The notes: generated by a model from the letters alone, not told the origin. A stretch of 64,000 bases of DNA from Vreelandella sulfidaeris (GCA_007182875.1 AP019514.1:2418001-2482000); one strand, 5' to 3'; numbered from the stretch's first letter, positions 18,941 to 30,340 are shown. A program made the numbers and translations.

Positions 18941-19658
18941 GGCCGCCTCCCGTGGCCATGGATCAGCACAATCGAGAAGTACGGCACGCTCGCCAACGTC
19001 CGCCAGCGGCAATACGCGTTGTTGCGACATGGCGGCGTACTCGATCAGCCACGCTTCGCCTTCGCGGCCAGCGTGAACCAGCGCCCGACGCAGCTTGGCC
19101 AGGTTGCGGCCAATCTTCATCACTACCAGCGCGTCGGTCTGGGCGATGCGCTCGGCCAACGCGTCTTCGGGTAGCGTGGCCATCAGCACGGTCAGGATGT
19201 CATCGCCCCAGGTAATCGGCTGGTCGGTGGCCGTCCACGCCGCCGACATGCCGGTAATCCCCGGCACCACCGAGACGGGCACGCGATTTAGCAGCCGCGT
19301 ATAGAGGTGCATGAAGGAGCCGTAGAAGAACGGGTCGCCTTCACACAGCACCACCACATCGCACCCGGCCTCTGCCATCTCGATCAGCTGGGCCACGCTG
19401 CGTTCATAGAAAGCCGCCAGCAGCTCATTGTAGCGCGGGTCGTCGAAGGGAATTTCCGTAGTGACCGGGTATTCCATAGGCAGCTCGATTGCGCCGGGGG
19501 GATCATGCCCTCCACGATGGTGCGCGCATGGCCACAGCGGCCCTTTTACGGAAATAGGCCACGTGGGTCGCCCCGCGTATCAGGCGGTCGGCGCGCACGC
19601 TCATTAAGTCTTGGCTGCCGGGGCCCAGCCCAACGCCGTATACCGTTCCCTGGGTCAT
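18937..19658 (-). CDS. cobI: Precorrin-2 C(20)-methyltransferase, CobI (frame-broken)
   Basis: SAM-dependent methylase converting precorrin-2 to precorrin-3A. Start MTQGTVYGVGLGPGSQDLMS at 19658. Then YPVTTEIPFDDPRYNELLAAFYE, VVVLCEGDPFFYGSFMHLYTRL and VSVVPGITGMSAAWTATDQPITWGDD, all conserved in CobI/CbiL (strings shortened at domain ends). A frame change near 19500 separates N-terminus and body; another near 18985 is inferred because the alternative frame ends YFSIVLIHGHGRRP, a normal CobI-like C-terminus, instead of running into cobJ. The start codon overlaps the cobH stop (ATGA). Confidence 0.9.
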
Positions 19659-20284
19659 TCGATGCGATCCGCCATGGCGTTGATGGCCGCTACCGTCACG
19701 GCGCTGCCGCCCAAACGCCCGCGGACGATACAGCTGGGCAGTGTCGGGTTAGCCAACAGCGCTTCCTTGGATTCCGCCGCGCCGACAAAGCCTACCGGGC
19801 AGCCGATAATCGCCGCCGGGCGCGGGCACGCTGGGTCTTCAAGCATATTGAGCAGATGAAACAGCGCGGTGGGCGCGTTACCAATGGCGACCACGGCGCC
19901 TTCCAGGTGCGGCCGCCACAGTTCCAGCGCCGCCGCCGAGCGGGTGTTGGCCATTTCCTGGGCGAGGCCGGGCGTTCGCTCATCGTTGAGGGTGCAGATG
20001 ACTTGGTTATCCGCGGGCAGCCGCTTGCGGGTGATGCCTTCCGAGACCATGCGGGCATCGCAGAGAATCGGTGCGCCCTGCTCCAATGCGGCACGGGCCT
20101 TATTGACCACGTCATTTTGAAAATGAATATGCGCGGCCAATTCCACCAGCCCGGCGGCGTGAATCATGCGCACCGCCACGGTCTCTTCTTCCACTGAAAA
20201 GCGACCAAGCTCGGCTTCACTGCGAATAATCGCAAACGACTCCCGGTAAATCGCCGGGCCACTGGTTTCGTACTTATAGGGCAC
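19655..20284 (-). CDS. cobH: Precorrin-8X methylmutase, CobH
   Basis: Intact 209-residue enzyme that moves the C-11 methyl group to C-12, giving hydrogenobyrinate. Diagnostic segments: GPAIYRESFAIIRSEAELGRF near the start, VRMIHAAGLVELAAHIHF containing the catalytic histidine (about residue 43), GAPILCDARMVSEGITRKRLP, and IIGCPVGFVGAAESKEAL. It starts 11 bases inside the end of cobG and its stop overlaps the cobI start. No frame change in the whole gene. Confidence 0.95.
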   Translation of the reverse strand: MPYKYETSGPAIYRESFAIIRSEAELGRFSVEEETVAVRMIHAAGLVELAAHIHFQNDVVNKARAALEQGAPILCDARMVSEGITRKRLPADNQVICTLNDERTPGLAQEMANTRSAAALELWRPHLEGAVVAIGNAPTALFHLLNMLEDPACPRPAAIIGCPVGFVGAAESKEALLANPTLPSCIVRGRLGGSAVTVAAINAMADRIE

Positions 20285-21421
20285 CCAAACTCTCCAAATA
20301 ACGTATCACTTCAGATTCACTCAGCCCGGTGGCCTGCGGCGTGCTATCGGCGCGGCCATTGATTATCACGTCAAAGCGACCATCGCGGCCGGTAAGACAC
20401 AGCGCTGCCGGTCGTTGGTTTGCGCAGCCTTTAGCGCAGCCGGATATATGCACGGTTCCTTCCACCCAGCCGCTTAGCTTCTCGGCAAGCGGGTGGGTGG
20501 CGACACTCGCCTGTTCGCAATAGGGCGCGCCGGGGCAGGCGTCCATCGCTAGCCGCGGGTCGCTATTATGGTGGATCAAGCCATCAACCCCGGGTAGTGT
20601 ATCGCAATCCTTCAACAACAGCCGCCGCCAGGGGGTGACCTGCACGACGCGGGCACTTGTTTGGGAGACAGCCTCGCGAAGCGTTTCAGCCGCCAACCGG
20701 CCAAAGGGAAGACCCACCACCATGCCCTCGCGATGTTCGCCCAGCGCCAGCTTCTCGCCGGGGACGCTGGGGCGGTATCGGCAGGTGCCCAATCGGGCAG
20801 CGGTGCTGTGTGCCGCCGCATACGGCCTGACGCCCGGCCGCCACTGTCTACAAACCAGTGGGTCAGGCGTATCAGCTGCTCGACGGCGGCATCGGTACCG
20901 CTAACCGCCGTGCCTAGCGCGTAGCCATCGGCGCGTACCAGTAGGCCGCCTTCCGTTGAGCGCTCGATACGAAAATCGGCGGCGCTGTCGCCAAGCACCG
21001 GTACTTTTCCCGCGTCAATAGCAATGCCGACCTTGCCAGGCATGGCGGCTAATTCGCTACCCCGCGCTTGCAACAAGCGGGCAATGGTAGGGGTGTCATC
21101 GCCGTTTTGCCAGGCGGGCGCCAGCATCAGCTGTGGCTGGCGTTCTACTTCTGGGTCGTCGCTCACCAGTTGATTTTCGACCAGAAACGCCATCAGCGGC
21201 GGCCAGCTTTCGTCGGTTACTCCACGCAGCTGCAGATTGGCCCGGCTAGTCAGCTCGATCAAACCGCTGCCGTAGGTCTCGGCGGCGTCGCAAAGTGCCA
21301 TTATCTGTTGGCGCGATAGTTGGCCCAGCGGCGGGCGCACGCGCACAAGCCAACCGTCGCCGGTGGCCATGGGCCGCCACGCGCCGGGGCACCAGCCTTT
21401 AATGCGCGGGCTGGGCGACAT
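20274..21421 (-). CDS. cobG: Precorrin-3B synthase, CobG (frame-broken)
   Basis: Iron-sulfur monooxygenase of the nitrite/sulfite reductase family that uses O2 to hydroxylate precorrin-3A, marking the pathway as aerobic. It starts near MSPSPRIKGWCPGAWRPM (CobG-type KGWCPGA). Other blocks: GLIELTSRANLQLRGV, then DPRLAMDACPGAPYCEQASV and VHISGCAKGCANQRPAAL, which carry the four cysteines for the 4Fe-4S/siroheme-type site. A frame change near 20795 joins the N-terminal ferredoxin-like half to the rest. Its start overlaps the end of cobN by 23 bases. Confidence 0.93.
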
Positions 21422-24400
21422 GACCACTGGTCTCTTTGGCTTCGTCCATTTCCAGCAGCAGATCCTGAAGCGCCTGGCCGTTCTCACCGGGGGCTTGCCA
21501 CATGCCTCGCTGGGCGGCTTCGAGTAAGCGCTCGGCCATCTCTTCCAGGGCGGCCGGGTTGTGCTCACGCAGGAACTGCTGATTGGCGGCGTCGAGTACC
21601 AGAGCATCGCTCACCTGGGCGTACTGGTAGTCGGCAATCAGGTCGGTGGTGGCGTCGTAGGCAAACAGGTAGTCCACCGTGGCGGCCATCTCAAAGGCGC
21701 CTTTGTAGCCGTGCTCTCGCATGGCGTTAATCCACTTGGGGTTCAGCACCCGCGAGCGAATCACCTTGGCCAGCTCTTCCTTAAGCGTGCGGATCTTGGG
21801 CATCGCGGGGTTGGCGTGGTCGGCGTGGTAAATCTCCGGCGCCTTGCCGCTCAGCGATCGGGTGGCGTTGGCCATGCCGCCCTGAAAGGCGTAATAGCTG
21901 TTGGAATCGAGGATATCGTGCTCGCGGTTATCCTGGTTTTGCATCACTGCATCCAGCCCCTGGAGCTGCTGCTCGAACGCGGCGCGCGCGGCAGTGCCGG
22001 AGGCCTTGAACTGACCGTAGGCGTAGGCGCCTGTCTTCATATAGGCCTCGGCCAAATCGTCGGCGCTGTCCCAGGTGCGGTTTTCAATCAGCCGGTTGAG
22101 GCCCGCGCCGTATTCGCCGGGCTTGCTGCCAAATATTCTATAGCTCGCCTCCTGGGCGGCCATCTCCGGGCTTAACCCTTGGTCTTCCAGTTCCTGCTGG
22201 CGGGAAAGCACCGCCTCGCGGATGGTGTTGCTGTTGCCCGGCTCTTCATAGCGCGCCACCGCCTGCACGGCGGCGTCAAACAGGCGAATCACGTTGGGGA
22301 AGGCGTCGCGGAAGAACCCGGAGACCCGCAGCGTGACATCGACCCGTGGCCGATTGAGCAGCATCGAGGGAATGACTTCAAAGTCGCTCACCCGTTGAGA
22401 ACCCAGCGACCAGATGGGCCGCACGCCCATTAGCGCAAAGGCTTGGGCAATATCATCGCCGCCGGTGCGCATAGTGGCGGTACCCCAGATGGATAGCCCC
22501 AGCCGCCGCGGGTAGTCGCCGTGATCCTGCAGGTAGCGTTCGACAAACGCCTGGGCGGATTTTTCGCCCAGCGTCCAGGCGGCGGGCGATGGAATCGAGC
22601 GGTTATCCACGCTGAAAAAGTTGCGCCCGGTGGGTAGCGTATCCAACCGCCCACGGCTGGGGGCGCCGCTGGGCCCGGCGGGCACGAAGATGCCTTCAAG
22701 GCCGTCGAGCAGCGACTGAATCTCCATCTTCACGCCGCGCTGCATGGTGACCCATAGCTGGTCGCGGGCGTAGCGCAGCTGCGCTGCCGTATCGGGGTAA
22801 TCCTGGGCCAGATCATCCAGGCAGCCGTCTGCCAAGACGTAGTCGGCCACCCAGCGCTCGGCCAGCAGTTCCAGGCGCTCGCGGGCATCCGCCCCGGTGC
22901 GCCAGGGGTATCGAGCTGCTGGCTTAGAATGGCCGGTTCAGTCCCCTGCCAGGGCTCGTTGCCCGCGGCTAACGGGTCAAAATCCAAGCCTAAATCGCTG
23001 GCCAAGTTGTGCAGCAGGCCGCGGCTGGCCACCGATTCGCCCCGGGGTAGCCGCAACAGCGCCACCAAGGTGCCCGCCCGCTTTTCTTCCGGCGGCAGCG
23101 TGCCGAGTATGTGCAGGCCGTGACGGATCTGTGATTCCTTGATGTCGCACAGAAAGGTATCCAGCGCGTTGAGAATCTCGGCCTCACACTCACCGCTCGC
23201 CACGTGGGCCAGTTCCTGTTCAATGCCTGTATCACGCAGGTGGGCGAGGATCTGACTGCGAATCAGCGCTTCCCGGCGGGGATCCATATCCAGCGCTTGA
23301 TAATATTCGTCGGTGAGCGCTTCAAGCTCGGCCATAGCGCCGTAGAGTTCAGCCCGGGCCAGCGGCGGCATCAGGTGGTCGATGATCACCGCATGACTGC
23401 GGCGCTTGGCCTGGGCGCCCTCGCCGGGGTCGTTGACGATAAACGGATAAAAGTGCGGCAGCGGCCCCAGGGCAATATCCGGCCAGCAGTCGGCGCTCAA
23501 GGCGATGCTTTTGCCCGGCAGCCACTCCAGGTTGCCGTGTTTACCGACGTGGATGACCGCATCGACCTGGTAGTGCGCGCGCAGCCAAAATAAAACGCCA
23601 AGTAGCTGTGCGGCGGCGCCAGCTCCATATCATGGTAGGACTGAGTGAGATCGTCGATAAAATCGCGTTCCGGCTGGATACCCACAAAGGTCTCACCCAG
23701 TCGAATACCGGCGATCATCAACCGACCCTGGCGGCATTTGGGGTCTTCGTGAGGCGCGCCCCAGCGCGTCCATACGGTTTCCTGAAGCGCGGTGGGCAGG
23801 GTTTGAAACCAGGCCAGGTAATCGTCCACGCTGATGCTCTGCCAGCAGGCGCGCTGGTCGAGACTGCCGTGATCGTTGGTCACCGCGTCCTGAAGCTGGC
23901 GGATCAAGTCATCGCCGTTTTCCGGCAGTTCGCTGAGCGGGTAACCCGCCTCTTTCAGGGCGCTGAGAATCTGCAGCGTCGATGCAGGCGTATCCAGCCC
24001 GACCCCGTTACCAATGCGGCCATCGCGATTGGGGTAGTTGGCCATGATCAGCGCAACACGCTTCTGTCCGTTGGGGGTCAGCCGCAACGAACAAATGCGC
24101 CGCGCCAGCTCGGCCACAAAGGCGGCCCGCTCCGGGTGGATCACGTGGTGGGTCACCGCCAGTTGGCAGCGCGGATTGTAGTGGGCTTCGGCTTTAAAAC
24201 CCACCGCCCGGGTGATGATGCGGCCATCCATCTCGGGAAGTACCACTTGCATCGCCACATCGCGACTATGCAGCCCGGCGGCCATGCCCTGCCAGTCTTC
24301 GCTAGTGCTGCTGGCAAGAATCGCCTGGAGCACCACGGGTCGGCCTACAAAAGATTGTCAGGTAGCTCTTCCCCTGGGCATTCAGCCCGTCGGCGTTGCG

Positions 24401-25223
24401 ATTGACCGCAAAGCTGGTGGTATTGATCACCAGCATCGCGCCGGTCTGCTCAATCAGGTGATTAATAAAATCAATACACGGCCCTTCTTTCAGGGACGCC
24501 ACGGCCACCGCCAAGGGCTCAAGCCCCTGGTCTTTAAGCGCCGCCAGCAAGCCGTCGGGTACGGCGGTATTCGCCCCTGCAAATGGCTGCGATAAAACAG
24601 TAGCAGGCACACTGGCCGCCCTGGCACCTGGCGATTACGCCACTCGCTTAGGCTGGATGCCTGCTGCTCCTGGGATGCATAAATCACCGCTGGCGGAATG
24701 ACCTTGGGCTCCTGCCAGTCGCCCAACGGCCTATCCATATACTCATTAGCGACAAAGCGTAGCAGCTGCTCGGCGTTATCGGTGCCGCCCTCTCGCAGGT
24801 AGCGCCATACGCGGTAAGCGTCATCAAAGGGGATGGTGGAGTCTTCCAGCAGCGCATCATCCGGGGCGTCGCAGCCCGGCACCAGAATCAGCTGGCGGCC
24901 GGGTTTCGCCGCCGCCCAGGCGAGCAGGCGTTCATGACCATAGGGCCAATAGGCTTTGCCGCCCAACAGCGAGACAATCACCAGCTGAGCTTTTTCCAGC
25001 ACCCGATCTTCGTAGAGATCGTAGGCGGCCGGTTTTACCAAGTTCATCCAGTTGGCCAGCCGCACCGAGGGTACGCCTCGCCCAGACGATCAACCGCCTG
25101 GGCCAGCGCCGACAGATTGCTATCGGCGGCGGAGAGTATCACGACCTCGGCGGGGCTCTGTTGCAGGTCGATGATGCCTTCATCATCGACAAAGCCTCCG
25201 GGCTTGGCGGCAAATAAGTGCAT
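21399..25223 (-). CDS. cobN: Cobaltochelatase subunit CobN (frame-broken)
   Basis: Very large subunit (about 1270 residues, normal for CobN) that binds hydrogenobyrinic acid a,c-diamide and inserts Co2+ with the help of an AAA+ partner. The N-terminus is MHLFAAKPGGFVDDEGIIDL; further on are LVIVSLLGGKAYWPYGHERL, ANYPNRDGRIGNGVGLDTPAS, the conserved HVGKHGNLEWLPGK (across a frame change near 23540), and GYPRRLGLSIWGTATMRTGGDD with SRVLNPKWINAMREHGYKGA at the C-terminus. At least five frame changes (near 25070, 24600, 24320, 23540 and 22890) break it. Its ATG shares a base with the cobW stop. Confidence 0.95.
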
Positions 25224-26343
25224 TAGGTAACCGTTTGAACCTCTGCTTCAGCCAGCGCGTCACGCAGCGCTGCGCTATCCAGGTGTTTGCCAATAATCAC
25301 TAATTGGGTTTGGCGGAGTTCGTCCTGAGCCCATAGCCGGTCGAAGTAGCCTTCCAGTCGCTCGCCCACCGCCTGGATGACCCGACGCATGGGTTTGCCC
25401 GGAATCGCTGCAAAGCCTTTGGCGCGGTAGATCTCGTGGCTTTTCAGCAGCTGCTGGAGCTTGTCGGCCAGAACATCGCCATCGACTTCGCCCAGGGTGA
25501 TCACGCAGGAATCAAAATTATCGTGGGCGTGGTCGTGGTGAGCGCCTTCGGCGTGGTGCTTGTCGTGGTGATTGGTAATGCTATCGATGTTTTTTTCGCT
25601 TGCTGCGCCGATGCCCATCAGCGCTTCCAGCTGGGTGGTGTCGGTGGTCAGGGTCTGATCGATAAACAGCGTTTTCACCGAGGCACTCACCCGCGCCTGA
25701 ATCACCGCTTCCACCTTAGCGCGCTCTTCCGGGCTGAGCAGGTCGGCCTTGCTGACCAGCACCAGATCCGCCGCGCTGAGCTGGTCATCGAGCAGCTCGC
25801 GCAGGCTGGGGTCGTGATCCAGGCTCTCGTCGGCGAGGCGCTGGGCGGCCACCTTATCTACGTCGCTGGCATAGCGCCCGGCGGCTACCGCAGGGCCGTC
25901 GATCACGGTAATAATCGCATCCACGGTGCAGTGCTGGCGGACGTCGGGCCAGTTGAACGCCTGCACCAGCGGCTTGGGCAGCGCTAGGCCGCTGGTTTCG
26001 ATCAGGATATGGTCGATATCGTCACGGCGGGCGACCAGCTTTTCATGACCGGCAGAAACTCCTCTTCCACCGTGCAGCAGATACAGCCGTTGGCCAGCTC
26101 ATAGATGCTGCCGTCTTCCCCGTCTAGCTGCCCGCCTTCGCTACCCTCTTCACACCCCAGCGCACAGCTGCGCAGCAGGCTGGAGTCGATATCCTGCTCG
26201 CCGAACTCATTGACGATCACGGCGATCCGCTTGCCGGTCACCTGACGCAGAATATTGGCCAGCAGCGTGGTTTTGCCGCTGCCCAGAAAACCGGTCACGA
26301 CCGTGGCAGGAATCTTATTCAGTTGTACGTTATTGGGCTGCAT
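25223..26343 (-). CDS. cobW: CobW-family GTPase / metallochaperone (frame-broken)
   Basis: G3E GTPase of the COG0523 family, placed before cobN and likely delivering Co2+ to the chelatase. Walker A is VVTGFLGSGKTTLLANIL; the GTPase-linked CxCC metal site is ANGCICCTVEEEF; ITVIDG and SKADLL (guanine base specificity) follow. A histidine-rich stretch around residues 245-265 (HHDKHHAEGAHHDHAHD) is probably a metal-binding loop. The C-terminal CobW_C domain has IYRAKGFAAIPGKP. One frame change near 26037. It starts close to or inside the end of cobB. Confidence 0.92.
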
Positions 26344-27695
26344 GGGTAAATGCCTCGCTGTGTTGCGGTTCGCAGTACGCCGGGCTGGCAGAAAGAGCCT
26401 TGCCACAGCGTCAGGATTATTTGGGAAAAACAGATGTAAATAGGTCGCCGTCAGACGCTTTTGACGGTAAATCGCCTCCCCGGTGCGGGGTGCCGCTGGC
26501 GGCGGCCGTGGCCAATCGGCTCGGGGTGCCGTCCGCCATGGAGCGGTGGTGCGCGTGACCGCGAACCGGGCCTTCCGGCAGCTCGGCAGTTTGCATCCCC
26601 TGGCAGCCACGGCGCCCGCGCATAGCTCCCTGCCCGGGCAGCAGGCCCAGCATGGTGTGGGTAATATCGTCGTAGTCGGTCAGGCTTTCCAGGCAGTACA
26701 GCAGCCCACCACACTCGGCCAGAATGGGCTTGTCGGCGCTATAGAACGCCTCAATGGCGGAACGCATGGCGCCGTTATCCGCCAGCGTTTGAGCGTGAAG
26801 CTCCGGGTAGCCACCGGGCAGCCAGAGGGCGTTGCATTCTGGCAGGCGACTATCCCTTAGCGGCGAAAGAAGCGCAGCGTGGCGCCCATCTGCTCCAGCA
26901 GATCGAGGTTGGCCTGATAGACGAAGCTAAAGGCGGCGTCCCGGGCCACGCCAATGGTGTGGCCTTTGAGCAACGGATTAACGGCCGCAAGCTGTTCCTG
27001 GGGGCGGTAAAGGTCACCGGTGAAAGCGCCGCGAGCGCGTCCAGCAGCCCGGCGGCTTCCAGCGCTTTGGCGCCAGCCTCGAAGCGAGCTTCCAGATCCT
27101 CACGAATTTCCGCCGCCTGCACGAGGCCCAGGTGGCGCTCGGGGAGCGACAGCGCGGGGTCGCGCGGCATGGCGGCCAGCAGAGGAATCGTCGGCGGTAG
27201 CGCGCCTTCGATCAGCTCGCGGTGGCGCTGCGAGCCGCAGGCATTGGCGATTAATCCAGCGATATGGATATCGTCGCGAAAGCTGGCAAGCCCCGAAACC
27301 AGCGCCGCGGCGGTTTGCGCCATGCCTTTTACATCCATGACGATCGCCATGGGAATATCGAACAGGGCCGCCAGATCGGCGCTTGAGGGTTCGCCGTCGA
27401 ACAGCCCCATGGCGCCTTCCACCAGGATCAAGTCCGCTTCACAGGCGGCGTCATAAAAGCGCTGGCGGCAGTAGGCTTCGCCGGCCATCCATAGATCCAA
27501 CTGATCCACCGGCTGGCCGGAGGCCTGGGCGAGTATCTGCGGATCCAGGTAGTCCGGGCCGGTCTTGAACACCCGCACCACCTTGCCTTGGTTGCGCAGC
27601 AGGCGCGCCAGGCCCGCCGTGACGGTGGTTTTGCCCTGGCCTGAAGCTGGGGCGGCGATAAACAGCGCGGGGCAGCGAGCGGTTGGCGTCGTCAT
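26330..27695 (-). CDS. cobB: Cobyrinate/hydrogenobyrinate a,c-diamide synthase, CobB (frame-broken)
   Basis: Glutamine-dependent amidotransferase that amidates the a and c side chains using ATP. N-terminal ATPase: ALFIAAPASGQGKTTVTAGLARLL and FKTGPDYLDPQIL, LVEGAMGLFDG. The C-terminal class I GATase domain has LWLPGGYPELHAQTL and LAECGGLLYCLESL, with the nucleophile Cys in the ECGG motif. Frame changes occur near 26990, 26870 and 26500. The last coding frame carries EAIYRQKRLTATYLHLFFP; the exact stop is uncertain because of indels and is taken as the TAA at 26330, slightly inside cobW. The ATG overlaps the cobO stop (TAATG). Confidence 0.9.
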
Positions 27696-28287
27696 TAGTA
27701 TTCGATCCCCGCCTGGGCTTTGACGCCGCCGCGAAAGGCGTGGCGCTCGTCCTGAACAACGCTGATGGTATCGGCGATTTCCTGCAGCGGCGTGGCCATG
27801 GTGCGCCCGGTAATGATGATGTTCTGGTGTGCCGGGCGGCGCTTAAGCGCTTCCACCACCGGCTCGGGGTCGAGATAGCCGTACTTGAACATGTAGCTCA
27901 TCTCGTCCAGCACGATCATATGATAAGTGGGGTTCTCCAGCAGCCCTTTGGCGACTTCCCAGGCGGCCTCGGCGGCTTCGATGTCCCGCTCGCGGTTCTG
28001 GGTTTCCCAGGAAAAGCCGTGGCCCATGATGTGCCAGTCGAGCTTGGGATGATCGCGAAAGAACAGGTACTCGCCGGTTTCACGGCGACCTTTGATGAAC
28101 TGGATCACCGCGCACTGCTGGCCGTGCCCCAGTGAGCGCGCCATAGTGCCAAAAGCCGAACTGCTTTTACCCTTGCCGTTGCCTTTGAGCAGAATCAGCA
28201 CGCCGCGCTCTTCCGTCGCCTTGCTGATGCGCTCGTCGACCACGCCTTTTTACGCTGCATCCGATCTAAATGGCTTGCGTCGCTCAT
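27695..28287 (-). CDS. cobO: Cob(I)yrinic acid a,c-diamide adenosyltransferase, CobO/BtuR type (frame-broken)
   Basis: Corrinoid adenosyltransferase that adds the 5'-deoxyadenosyl group to Co(I) corrinoids. The P-loop is LILLKGNGKGKSSSAFGTMA, followed by VIQFIKGRRETGEY, LDWHIMGHGFSWETQNRERD, HMIVLDEMSYMFKYGYLD and IIITGR, all typical of CobO/BtuR. From the ATG at 28287 the N-terminus reads [15 protein letters not shown] and then joins the conserved VDERI after a frame change near 28250. Its ATG overlaps the stop of the ChlID-type gene (ATGA) and its stop overlaps the cobB start. Confidence 0.93.
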
Positions 28288-30085
28288 GAGAGGTTCCCAG
28301 GTTGATGTGCAGAGACTGTAGGCGCCATAGAGGGTTTACCAAACGAGGCTGGCCAGTAACGCGCGCCCAGCTGCTGGGCGATGCGTGCGCCCTGCCCGCG
28401 TTTGACTTTCGACTGTTCGGTATCGATCAGCAGGCAGTCCTCCAGCGGGGCGAGATCGTCAACGGTTTCCCGGGTGCGGCCATCGGTGATCAGATAAGTC
28501 CGCACCTTCAGGCCGGGCTCGCGGCGCTGCCACTGGCGGATCAGCCTTTTGGCTTCAATAATCGCCTCCCGCAGCGGAGTGCCGCCACCGCCGTTGGCCG
28601 CCTCAAGCGTGTCCCGCGCGTCTTTGGGGGCCCGGCGGCGTGAGAGTATCGGCACGACACCGCCATTGCCAAACCCCAGCACCGCCACCTGCTCCCGCGC
28701 GGCGTAAGCTTGGCTGACCAGTGATTCGACCAGCCCCTTTGCCTGGCCTAACAGCCGTTGCCCCAGGGTGGAACCGGAGGTGTCCAGCAGCACCAGGTGT
28801 GCCGTTGCCTGCCCGGCGCGGGACTTGCGCATCTTTAACTGCCGCCAGGGCCACTGGCCGCGATTGGCGATCAGCGTTGCGAACCCGTCGAGTCGCGAGG
28901 TCTCTACCTGGGAGCGGCCACGGCCTTTTGTTTGGCCGCTGCCCGACGTCGCTGGCGAGTCGGCGCTGCTGGCCGCCCGGTTTGAAGTCTTGCTCGAAGG
29001 CGCATCCGGCCAGGGCGACGCGGTGGAACTGATCACCTGCTGAGCTTGGGGCGGCATGGCGCCCCACTGGCCTGACCCGCCGCGCTGAGGGTCTGACGGG
29101 CCAGCGCTGTTTTGATGCTCCTCGCCGCCACCCGACGACCGATGAGGCGGCGTGGAAGGTGGCGGGCTTGAGGAACCCCGCTTTGCTCAGGGGGCTGGGC
29201 GTCTGAACCAATGTCCGCTGAACGCGTCCGCCGGTGAGCCAGCACCCAGGGCTCAACCATATCGATATCTGCCTGGCTAACGCTCGCCGCGCCTCGCCAG
29301 GCCGCATGGGCCTGGGCCGCCCGGTGCCAGGTAACGTCCGCCCGAAGCCCTTCAACGCCCGCGGCTTCGCAGCGCTGGGCAATCGTCGCGTAAACCCAGC
29401 TTTCGGTCGTCACCGTTGCCAGCGCCTGCTGGGCGTCTTCCAACTGCTGCATCAGCGCGGCCTGCTCATTCGCAAACTGCGCTTTATAGGCCTCGGGGTC
29501 GCGGTCAAAGGCATCGCGCTGCTGGACGATGGCAATGCGCTCTTCGATGCTCATGGGACCCGCCTGCTCGAGGCAGAGACCGAAACGGTCGAGCAGTTGA
29601 GGGCGCAGTTCGCCTTCGTCCGGGTTCATGGTGCCGATCAGGCTGAACTGCGCCGGGTGGGAGTGGCTGATGCCATCGCGCTCGACCACATTAACGCCGC
29701 TGGCGGCAACGTCCAGCAGCAGATCCACCAGCATATCCGGCAGCAGATTGACCTCATCCACGTACAGCACCCCGCCGTGAGCCTTGGCGAGCAAGCCGAC
29801 ATGAAAGGTGGCTTCGCGATCGGCCAGCACCTTGTTCAGATCCAGGCTGCCCACCAGGCGGTCTTCGCTGGCGCCGAGGGGCAAGGTGACAAACGGGGTT
29901 TTCTGCCGTTGCTATCCTTGGGCAAAACGGCGGCCAGCGCCCGCGCCAAGGTGGATTTCGCGCTCCCCCCTGGGGCCGCTGATCAACACACCGCCAATGC
30001 GCGGATTAATGGCGTTCAGCAGCAAGGCGGTTTTCAGCGGTTCTTGACCGACCACCGCTGCAAACGGAAACTCAGTCACCTGCAT
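28284..30085 (-). CDS. ChlI-ChlD fusion, AAA+/VWA cobaltochelatase partner (frame-broken)
   Basis: Magnesium-chelatase-like protein uniting an AAA+ ATPase (ChlI/BchI type) and a VWA domain (ChlD type); it probably serves as the motor for CobN in place of CobS/CobT. N-terminal part: [23 protein letters not shown], Walker A GPRGSAKST (restored over a frame change near 29968), [20 protein letters not shown] (Walker B) and [23 protein letters not shown]. An acidic/basic linker leads to the VWA domain with the MIDAS motif DTSGS in [19 protein letters not shown] and GGTPLREAI. Frame changes near 29968, 29890 and 29100. First gene of the long cob operon; starts 256 bases from the Zur-like palindrome. 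Confidence 0.88.
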
Positions 30086-30108
30086 CTCCCGTGCTGGGCA
30101 AGCCTGCC

Positions 30109-30134
30109 CACCGGCCAATCTTGGTTGGCCGGTG
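30109..30134. other. Perfect 10-bp stem-loop in the cob operon leader
   Basis: CACCGGCCAA and TTGGCCGGTG pair around TCTTGG, 24 bases upstream of the ChlID-type start. It has no U-run on the cob (minus) strand, so it is not a standard terminator; it could be an mRNA-stabilising or regulatory hairpin. No B12 box or other cobalamin riboswitch block was seen in this leader. Confidence 0.5.
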
Positions 30135-30340
30135 CGAAGACCACCGGTCTTGAGTCTGATTCATGATAGTTGGCTGGTAGATGATAAAACCATTCATGGA
30201 GACGTGGGCAAATATGAGGGAGCAGTATAGAGGGAAGGCAGGGCGGCGAAGCCAGCTTGCCACCCAGCCCGCAGCCAAGAGACAGCCCGGATGAGCATAA
30301 GGTAAGATACGGCTAGATTTTGACAAGCAGCAAATATAAT

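Noticed and set aside
18875..19477. A true CobIJ fusion enzyme
   Set aside because: The neighbouring frame gives a natural CobI C-terminus and ATGA overlap, and indels are frequent in this sequence; not excluded but less likely.
19307..20197. Long plus-strand open frame (296 codons) opposite cobI and cobH
   Set aside because: It lies antisense to strongly conserved genes, its translation is Arg/His/Gly rich with no recognisable domain, and such frames are expected opposite GC-rich codon positions.
23608..24405. Plus-strand frame of 265 codons opposite cobN
   Set aside because: Antisense shadow of a conserved gene; composition not protein-like.
29234..30166. Plus-strand frame of 310 codons opposite the ChlID-type gene
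   Set aside because: Antisense shadow of the AAA+ domain; no independent protein features or ribosome-binding site.
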